Shown here: positions 6,618-12,478 of the stretch, piece after piece
How the letters are laid out: each line of letters begins with the position of its first letter
Numbering within the stretch: the stretch's first letter is position 1
NCBI GenBank assembly: GCA_964416595.1
Contig: CAYQES010000024.1
Coordinates: 1 to 45,558, forward strand
Length of the DNA stretch: 45,558 bases
Origin: JAKFYM01 sp964416595
Lineage (GTDB): Bacteria; Bdellovibrionota; UBA1018; CAIPTA01
Direction: 5' to 3'
Made by a program: the position numbers and the translations under genes
The notes under the pieces: model-generated
Told to the model about the DNA's origin: nothing
Database searches by the model: none
What the model saw: only the letters and a program-made list of their open reading frames with translations

Positions 6618-8558
6618 ATGGGAGACTTGTTTTCGATGGGCAATACTGTCAATTCCCTGGAGCCTTGGAGCGTAAAAAAAAGCGCCGGTTTGTACAACGT
6701 GAACGGTTGGAGTGCGGGCTTTTTCACCATTAATGAGAGCGGCCGAGCTTGCGTGACTCCTAAGGGGCCATCTGGACCATCCCTAGATATCTATGAGCTC
6801 GTGAATGATTTGGTGGATCGGGGCCTCAGGGCTCCGCTCTGGATTCGCTTTCCCGATATCGTGGAAACACGGGTGAAAATGCTGGCGGAAAGCTTCCAGA
6901 ACGCCTTCCAAACCTTTGGCTATAAAGGTAAATACCGCGGTGTTTATCCCATTAAGGTGAACCAGCAACGCCACTTGGTGGAAGCCATGGTGCGCTTTGG
7001 GGCTGAAACCAATTTGGGCTTGGAGGCAGGTTCTAAACCAGAACTTTTAGTGGCTTTGGCTTTGCTCGACAATCCAGAAGCTTTGCTCATTTGTAACGGT
7101 TTTAAAGACAAAGAATACATTGAAACAGCTCTCTTAGCTTCTCGTCTCGGCCGAAATGTGATTATCGTGATTGATCGCTTCCAAGAATTGCCGCTCCTAT
7201 TTCAGATCGCCAAGCAGTTAGACATCAAACCGCGCATTGGTTTCCGGGCGAAGCTCGAGAACAAAGGCGCGGGTAAATGGGTGGATAGCTCGGGCCCCCG
7301 CTCTAAATTTGGACTCACGGCCCTCGAAATCGTGGAAGGCGTGGAGTTCTTGAAAAAAGAAGGTGCTTTGGATTGTTTGCAACTTCTGCATTTCCACATT
7401 GGCTCCCAAATTACGAGCATTCGCCCCATCAAGGATTCCCTCCAGGAAGCCTGCCGGATTTACGCGGATCTTTACGCCATGGGCGCTAAGCTCCAGTTGC
7501 TGGATGTGGGTGGCGGTTTAGGGGTGGATTACGACGGCTCCAAAACCAATTGGGAAAACTCCCTCAATTATTCCGAACAAGAATACGCCAACGATGTGGT
7601 GAGTGCGATCCAGACCATTTGCGAAGAACGGGAATTGCCCCATCCAGATGTGATCACTGAATCGGGCCGGGCCCTCACGGCTCATCACGCAGTGCTCGTG
7701 TTCAACGTACTCGGCACCCACGAAATTCTTAAAACTGCGGCTCCGCCTGCTCCGAGCCCTGACGATCACGAAAAGGTGCAGGAGCTCTGGGAGATCTACA
7801 ATAAGCTTTCCCAGAAAAACATGAATGAACTTTATCACGACACAATCCAAGCCAAAGAGGATTCCATTAAGCTCTTTAACTTGGGTTACCTCACCTTGAA
7901 AGATCGTGCCGCTATCGAGCAAATTTTCTGGGCGATCATTGGAAAAATCCAAAAATACAGCAAAGAAATGGCGGAGCGTCCTGAGGATCTAGAAGCCCTC
8001 GACAAAGAATTGCACGATACCTATTTTTGCAACTTCTCCGTTTTCCAAAGCGCTCCGGATCACTGGGCCGTGCGCCAGCTCTTTCCCGTGATGCCGATTC
8101 ATCGCTTGAATGAAGAGCCCACCCGAAAAGCCACGTTCGTGGATCTCACCTGTGATTCCGATGGTAAAATGGACCGTTTTATTGATGTAAAAGACGTAAA
8201 ACATGCTCTCGAAGTGCACGCCGTGGATCCGGGCCGGGAGTATTATATCGGTGTGTTCTTGCTCGGCGCTTACCAAGAGATTTTGGGCGATATGCACAAC
8301 CTCTTTGGCGATACAGACGCAGTGTACGTTTCCATCAAAGAAGACGGCTACGAGATCGACCACTTGGTGGAAGGCGATACGGTTACCCAGGTGCTCGAAT
8401 ACGTGGAGTACTTCAAACCCGCCCTGATGGAGCGCATGCGCTTTGCCGTGGAAAACGCGCTAAAGAGCAAACGCATGAGCATCCAAGATGGCCGCAAATT
8501 CCTGCATTTCTACGAGCAGGGATTAGATGGTTACACTTACTTGGAAGGCAACGAATAG
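6618..8558 (+). CDS. speA: Biosynthetic arginine decarboxylase (PLP-dependent)
   Basis: 646 residues, the family's usual length (630-660). It converts arginine to agmatine, the first step of one route to putrescine and spermidine, in the cytoplasm. The PLP lysine lies in VYPIKVNQQRHLVEAM, followed by GLEAGSKPEL, LLHFHIGSQ, the phosphate-binding DVGGGLGVDYDG, and ITESGRALTAHHAVLV. Near the C-terminus come LTCDSDGKMDRFID, GAYQEILGDMHNLFGD and the terminal YTYLE, all standard for SpeA. The ATG at 6618 has no good ribosome site. An ATG at 6636 has GGGAG 11 bases upstream and gives a 640-residue protein, so either may be used. No spermidine-pathway partner (speB, aguA) is in the window. It ends directly against the convergent gene with no terminator visible. 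Confidence 0.96.
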   Translation: MGDLFSMGNTVNSLEPWSVKKSAGLYNVNGWSAGFFTINESGRACVTPKGPSGPSLDIYELVNDLVDRGLRAPLWIRFPDIVETRVKMLAESFQNAFQTFGYKGKYRGVYPIKVNQQRHLVEAMVRFGAETNLGLEAGSKPELLVALALLDNPEALLICNGFKDKEYIETALLASRLGRNVIIVIDRFQELPLLFQIAKQLDIKPRIGFRAKLENKGAGKWVDSSGPRSKFGLTALEIVEGVEFLKKEGALDCLQLLHFHIGSQITSIRPIKDSLQEACRIYADLYAMGAKLQLLDVGGGLGVDYDGSKTNWENSLNYSEQEYANDVVSAIQTICEERELPHPDVITESGRALTAHHAVLVFNVLGTHEILKTAAPPAPSPDDHEKVQELWEIYNKLSQKNMNELYHDTIQAKEDSIKLFNLGYLTLKDRAAIEQIFWAIIGKIQKYSKEMAERPEDLEALDKELHDTYFCNFSVFQSAPDHWAVRQLFPVMPIHRLNEEPTRKATFVDLTCDSDGKMDRFIDVKDVKHALEVHAVDPGREYYIGVFLLGAYQEILGDMHNLFGDTDAVYVSIKEDGYEIDHLVEGDTVTQVLEYVEYFKPALMERMRFAVENALKSKRMSIQDGRKFLHFYEQGLDGYTYLEGNE

Positions 8559-9359
8559 TTAGTTGCCTCTTTTGTTTTCTAGTCTATAGGATTCCACTTC
8601 TGGAACCACCGGCAAGGGTTTTTCTGGAGGCATCTCTGTGATGATGGCGGGATTGCGATTGTCTTCGCCACCGGCAATCCGTTTTTTCAAGGCCATCACA
8701 TCGATCGGAAAGCGTAAACCCATGCTTCGCACGAGCGCTACGCCATGGGAATAAATGCGATCCACGGGCCCTTCGAAAGAGAAGCGGCGGTTATCCTTAT
8801 AGCCCTCGGCAAACACATAATCTTCTACACAGAGGGATTCTTTTTGTGGGCTACACTGCACTTGTTTTCCTATTTGTTTCGCATCTAAGAGATAATCCAT
8901 GCCCCCATCTCTCACCACTACAGTGCCATTCGTGAACACATGGATCACTTTGGCTTCTGGAATATCCAAAGAGGCGCTGGGGAGGGGGAAGAATACACGC
9001 TCATTTTTACAAATCTTAAAACCGTGGCTGATGGCGCAGTCGGTTTCCGTGGAGAGGTTGGACTTTAAGTTTTCGGCCTTAATTAGGGCGAGCTTGCCAG
9101 TGTCCACGAGGCGTACACGCACGCTACCATCTTCAAATTTATCCGTAACCACAGCTATTTGATCGTTCCATTCGGGTAGGGAGTTTTGCAGAACTACTAG
9201 TTTGCCGGGGTTTAAGTTTTCGAAAAATTCTTTGTTTTCATAGGCCGGTGCCCGCTGGGCGGCGGCTTTTAGCTGGCTGCTCAAAGCGCGCAATCGCTCA
9301 GCCGCTTCGAGCGGGGAGGGCAGGAGGAATAGGCAAAAAAGTAGAAAATAGGGTTTCAC
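8559..9359 (-). CDS. Secreted protein of unknown function, possible SH3-like beta repeats
   Basis: 266 residues, starting at a GTG at 9359 with a Sec signal peptide (hydrophobic core, cleavage near PLEA-AERL). After a short helical part, the chain has three similar beta-rich stretches: LVVLQNSLPEWNDQIAVVTD...VRVRLVDTGKLALI, VFFPLPSASLDIPEAKVIHV...TVVVRDGGMDYLL and VFAEGYKDNRRFSFEGPVDR...VALVRSMGLRFPI. Each goes from a hydrophobic entry through an acidic turn to a V-x-V-R strand, which resembles repeated small beta-barrels of the SH3/KOW kind. That is my reading of the repeat pattern, not a family match. Four Cys may form disulfides. The tail is Pro/Glu rich. It ends exactly where speA ends, on the opposite strand. 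No function can be given. Confidence 0.75.
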   Translation of the reverse strand: MKPYFLLFCLFLLPSPLEAAERLRALSSQLKAAAQRAPAYENKEFFENLNPGKLVVLQNSLPEWNDQIAVVTDKFEDGSVRVRLVDTGKLALIKAENLKSNLSTETDCAISHGFKICKNERVFFPLPSASLDIPEAKVIHVFTNGTVVVRDGGMDYLLDAKQIGKQVQCSPQKESLCVEDYVFAEGYKDNRRFSFEGPVDRIYSHGVALVRSMGLRFPIDVMALKKRIAGGEDNRNPAIITEMPPEKPLPVVPEVESYRLENKRGN

Positions 9360-9404
9360 CTTGGGCTTATCGGTGGGGCAAGGGGGGAAGTTTATGGTTA
9401 ATTC

Positions 9405-9433
9405 TTTACAAGATTTGTATATACATGTATATA
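9405..9433 (+). promoter_or_regulatory. Sigma-70 promoter for the nucleotidyltransferase/RHH pair, probably leaderless
   Basis: TTTACA (9405-9410), a 17-bp spacer and TATATA (9428-9433). The expected start of transcription, 6-7 bases after the -10, falls on or next to the ATG at 9440. No ribosome site precedes that ATG, so the mRNA is probably leaderless. Confidence 0.55.
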
Positions 9434-9435
9434 CA
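9416..9435. promoter_or_regulatory. 20-bp palindrome overlapping the promoter (candidate operator)
   Basis: TGTATATACA occurs twice in direct tandem, and the whole 20-bp block is a perfect palindrome. It covers the spacer and the -10 element, the usual place for autorepression by the ribbon-helix-helix partner of a toxin-antitoxin operon. That the downstream RHH protein binds here is inference. Confidence 0.55.
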
Positions 9436-9439
9436 TAAC

Positions 9440-9910
9440 ATGTGGATTCTTCAGGTGGTTGAAAAACTTCAACAAAATAAGATCAAATTTGCCATTGCCG
9501 GTGGCTACGCCGTAGCTATGCACGGGGCGGTTCGCGGTACAATAGATTTGGATCTTGTGGTTTTGCTCGAAAAAAATAATTTAACGAAATTAGAGTCGGC
9601 TCTTAAAGAACTGCGTTTGCAGAGCAGGATTCCTATTGATGCGGATGATTTGTTTCGCTTTCGCGAGGAATATATTTCCAAAAAAAATCTTATTGCCTGG
9701 TCTTTTATTGACCCGCAAAACCCGTCTCACATTGTAGATATAATCATTACCCATGATCTAGCCCAAATGAGCGTTAAGAATATTTCCATACGCGGAAATA
9801 AAATTCCTATTTTATCTATTTCTTCGTTGATCAAAATGAAAAAGGAATCAGCTAGACCCCAAGACATGGAAGACGTAAAAGCTCTGGAGGCATTAAGTGA
9901 AAAAGATTAA
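9440..9910 (+). CDS. Small nucleotidyltransferase, AbiEii/MNT-like (candidate toxin)
   Basis: 156 residues from the ATG at 9440 (in-frame ATG at 9425 lies in the operator). It has the nucleotidyltransferase signature: Gly21-Gly22 in AIAGGYAVAMHG, then Asp36-x-Asp38 in TIDLDLVV, and a third acidic residue, Asp100, in HIVDIIIT. The C-terminal SSLIKMKKESARPQDMEDVKAL segment (Lys132, Lys135, Arg139, Asp142, Asp145) is characteristic of the AbiEii-type and related small NTases. Known relatives transfer nucleotides to tRNA or proteins, and several act as toxins. The next gene overlaps it by 14 bases and encodes a ribbon-helix-helix protein, so a toxin-antitoxin module is likely but unproven. The region is more AT-rich than its neighbours and reads as a small island between speA and aroB, suggesting horizontal transfer. 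Confidence 0.8.
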   Translation: MWILQVVEKLQQNKIKFAIAGGYAVAMHGAVRGTIDLDLVVLLEKNNLTKLESALKELRLQSRIPIDADDLFRFREEYISKKNLIAWSFIDPQNPSHIVDIIITHDLAQMSVKNISIRGNKIPILSISSLIKMKKESARPQDMEDVKALEALSEKD

Positions 9911-10136
9911 ACAAATCCACAAACCATCGCCTAAAATGTCGCCGGAGCAGGTGCTGATGTTTTTGGAAGATTTCGGTCAGATCGTGCACGGGAAAGATTC
10001 GAAAACCAAGCTCATTAGTTTACGAGTTCCCGAGAACATCCTTAATAGTTTCAAAGTAAAGTCCCAGCAGGAACAAAGGAAGTATCAGTCAGTGATCGTT
10101 CAGCTGATGCGGGAGTGGGTTTTAAAAAGAACATAA
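9897..10136 (+). CDS. Ribbon-helix-helix (CopG-like) protein, candidate antitoxin
   Basis: 79 residues, starting at a GTG at 9897 with GGAGG six bases upstream; it overlaps the nucleotidyltransferase gene by 14 bases. The N-terminal half has a short helix (SPEQVLMFLEDFGQIV). The C-terminal half has the ribbon-helix-helix pattern: beta strand TKLISLRVP, helix ENILNSFKVKSQQEQ and helix YQSVIVQLMREWVLK. RHH proteins dimerise, bind palindromic operators through the strand, and commonly form the antitoxin of type II systems. The 20-bp palindrome over the operon promoter is a natural target. The antitoxin role rests on context: small size, tight overlap with an NTase, and the operator. An ordinary repressor role is also possible. 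Confidence 0.7.
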   Translation: MKKIKQIHKPSPKMSPEQVLMFLEDFGQIVHGKDSKTKLISLRVPENILNSFKVKSQQEQRKYQSVIVQLMREWVLKRT

Positions 10137-10229
10137 CGCCAACTTATGAGAGATTGACTTTTCCGCATTGCGCAATACCAATTTAATCTCCCTCTTGCTC
10201 CCAACCGCCTCACAAGTGAATATAGTTAA

Positions 10230-11276
10230 ATGCTCCTCCGTACCCGCACCGTTAACGAAACCCGTGTCCGCTTTTTCCCTACTTTGGCGGCTCTCCAAAA
10301 AGAAATGGGCAAGCGGCAGGGATTCCTGCTGAAAGATCCTAACTGCCCATGGCCTGCTCAAAATGCTTTTCCTGAATTGCCGCTTTTAGCGGGAGAAGAT
10401 TGCAAGCGCTGGCGCGAGCTGGAAAAAGTTTTGGATTGGCTTAGCGATCAGGGAGCCGAGCGGAGCCACAGTTTACTAGGCTTAGGTGGTGGAAGCACTT
10501 TGGATCTCACGGCACTAGCCGCCTCCCTCTACCGCCGGGGCATGGAGTTGGTGCTGGTGCCCACCACGCTATTGGCCATGGTGGATGCTTCCTTAGGAGG
10601 CAAAACTGCCGTGGATCGGGATGGGCCTCAAGGTTTAAACAAAAATTTCGCCGGTACTTTTTATTTAGCCAAAGAAATTTGGATTCACTTAGGTTTTCTT
10701 TCATCGCTTCCTAAGCGCGAACGCATTAGCGGTGCGGGGGAAGTGTGGAAGGCGCTCTGGCTCTCAGGCCAGGGTGGTAAACAGAATGCTTTGTATGCCT
10801 TTGTGGAGAGCGGGGAAGTTTCTCCTGCCTTGCTCACGTTAGTGAAACGCTGTTTAGAATATAAAAGAAAAATAGTGACCCGGGATCCTTTGGATACTAA
10901 GCGCATCCGGGAAAGCTTGAATTACGGCCACACCGTGGGTCATGCCTTGGAATCTTTGGCCAAAGGCCGATTATCTCATGGAGAGTGTGTGCTCTGGGGC
11001 ATGGCAGTGGAGAGTGCGTTTTTGGGCAAAAAAGGCGAGACCATGAAAAAGTTAACAGCGGAAGCTTTAAGGGCTTTAGGGTTAGCGCTGCCCGCAGAAT
11101 TTTTATTGGAAGCTAAACGTTGGGAGCCACTTTTGGCGGCGGACAAAAAATCTAAGGGTGGGCAACTGGAAATGACAGTGCTGGCTCGGCCGGGCAGTCC
11201 TAGCAAAATTAAGACAAGGGCAAAGGATCTTGCCTGTTTCGTGGCAGAGTTTCGGAAATTCAATCGCCATCAATAA
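10230..11276 (+). CDS. aroB: 3-dehydroquinate synthase
   Basis: 348 residues, family length. It converts DAHP to 3-dehydroquinate, step two of the shikimate pathway, using NAD and a divalent metal in the cytoplasm. The signature is complete: GLGGGSTLDLTALAASLYRRG for NAD, LVPTTLLAMVDASLGGKTAVD, NFAGTFY, the metal-ligand Glu in SGAGEVWK, and the metal-ligand His residues in NYGHTVGHALE and LSHGE. The ATG at 10230 has no clear Shine-Dalgarno sequence. A 93-bp gap separates it from the RHH gene. It is the first of four aro genes in the window, and aroC converges on it 48 bp downstream with no terminator between. Sequence after LEAKRWEPLLAADKK keeps the typical DHQS C-terminal KK motif. Confidence 0.96.
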   Translation: MLLRTRTVNETRVRFFPTLAALQKEMGKRQGFLLKDPNCPWPAQNAFPELPLLAGEDCKRWRELEKVLDWLSDQGAERSHSLLGLGGGSTLDLTALAASLYRRGMELVLVPTTLLAMVDASLGGKTAVDRDGPQGLNKNFAGTFYLAKEIWIHLGFLSSLPKRERISGAGEVWKALWLSGQGGKQNALYAFVESGEVSPALLTLVKRCLEYKRKIVTRDPLDTKRIRESLNYGHTVGHALESLAKGRLSHGECVLWGMAVESAFLGKKGETMKKLTAEALRALGLALPAEFLLEAKRWEPLLAADKKSKGGQLEMTVLARPGSPSKIKTRAKDLACFVAEFRKFNRHQ

Positions 11277-11324
11277 AAACTCTGTAGTTCCAGCGGTATT
11301 CCTAGACCATTCTTTTATAGCTAT

Positions 11325-12461
11325 TCATGACTTCTGGTTTGACGCAGTTGCGACACAAAAAGTAGCCGGACACAAACCGGCCCTGAGCAATGCATCTACT
11401 AGCGTGATTGCCACCATCGCCTCTACCATGGGCACGGCCCGGGGGAGAGGGAAGGCGTCGTGACGGCCACCTACGGTGATTTCTTTATGAGTGCCTTGCA
11501 CATCTACCGTGGAAATTTTTTGCGGGATGCTGGTGGGAGCGTGGAAACCTACGCCCACTAGCAAGGGTAAACCCGTGGTCATTCCGCCTAAGAGGCCGCC
11601 ATGGCGATTGGTGGTAGGGCGGGGGCCATCGGAAGTTTGTTGGATTTCATCCCGCACTAAAGAGCCTGGTAGTCGGCTTAATTTTTCTCCGCCTCCGATT
11701 TCTACGGAAACGGCGGCGGGTAAACTAAGGAGCGAGTGCCCTAAGAGTGCCCCCAGTTTATCAAACGTAGGTTCTCCTAGGGCCACGGGTAAACCGTCCA
11801 CCCGGCAACGCACGAAACCCCCGAGACTGTCGTTTTTGGAGCGTAAATCTTCCACGGTTTTTTCCCAGGCGGTTGCGCCACTCCAGGGCACCAGGAGGGA
11901 AGAGGCATTGCGTATGGCAATCAGTTCTGCCAGAGGCAATTCCAGTGCCGCCGCTTGGGCCGCTTCGGGCATGGATTCTCCACCTACGCGCTCTACCCAG
12001 GCCACCACTTCGGCGCCAAAAGTTTTTAAGATTTTTTTGGCGATGGTGCCGGCCGCTACGCGAGCCACAGTTTCCCGGGCGCTGGCCCTGCCTCCACCTC
12101 GGTGATCTCGGTGACCATGTTTTAAGAAAGTGGTGAGATCCGCGTGACCAGGGCGGAAGGTGTGGCGGTATTCTTCGTAGTCGGAGCTTTTTTGGGTGAG
12201 GTTCGGGATGCGAAGGCTGATCGGGGTGCCAGTGGTGAAGCCCTCAAACACTCCGCTTTCGATTTCCACTTGGTCTGCTTCTTTACGGGGAGTGGAAAAA
12301 CTCGCTCCTCCACCCTGGCGGCGGCCTAAATCTGCTGCAAAATCGTCAAGGCTTAAGGGTAAACCGGAGGGACAACCGTCAATAACGGCGCCCAGGGCGA
12401 GGCCGTGGCTCTCCCCCCAGGTAGTAATTCGAAAAATTTTTCCAAAGCTGTTCCCATTCAT
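11325..12461 (-). CDS. aroC: Chorismate synthase
   Basis: 378 residues. It catalyses the last shikimate step, EPSP to chorismate, with reduced FMN. Signatures are GNSFGKIFRITTWGESHG at the N-terminus (His19), RRQGG, DYEEYRHTFRPGHAD, the basic loop HRDHRGGGRASARETVARVAAG, and RPTTNRHGGLLGGMTTG followed by GRHDAFPLPRAVPMVEAM. All are standard for AroC. It is the only aro gene here on the minus strand: it faces aroB (convergent, 48 bp) and is divergent from the aroD-aroE-aroA gene with only 17 bp between start codons. Neither divergent start has a Shine-Dalgarno sequence in that gap, and any promoter for one gene would lie inside the other's coding sequence. The C-terminus (CVATASNQKS) is short, as usual. 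Confidence 0.97.
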   Translation of the reverse strand: MNGNSFGKIFRITTWGESHGLALGAVIDGCPSGLPLSLDDFAADLGRRQGGGASFSTPRKEADQVEIESGVFEGFTTGTPISLRIPNLTQKSSDYEEYRHTFRPGHADLTTFLKHGHRDHRGGGRASARETVARVAAGTIAKKILKTFGAEVVAWVERVGGESMPEAAQAAALELPLAELIAIRNASSLLVPWSGATAWEKTVEDLRSKNDSLGGFVRCRVDGLPVALGEPTFDKLGALLGHSLLSLPAAVSVEIGGGEKLSRLPGSLVRDEIQQTSDGPRPTTNRHGGLLGGMTTGLPLLVGVGFHAPTSIPQKISTVDVQGTHKEITVGGRHDAFPLPRAVPMVEAMVAITLVDALLRAGLCPATFCVATASNQKS

Positions 12462-12478
12462 GGCAAACTCTTCGCACT

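Noticed and set aside
9248..9439. Longer N-terminus of the nucleotidyltransferase
   Set aside because: It would read through the promoter and palindrome and overlap the start of the secreted-protein gene. The homologous part begins at 9440.
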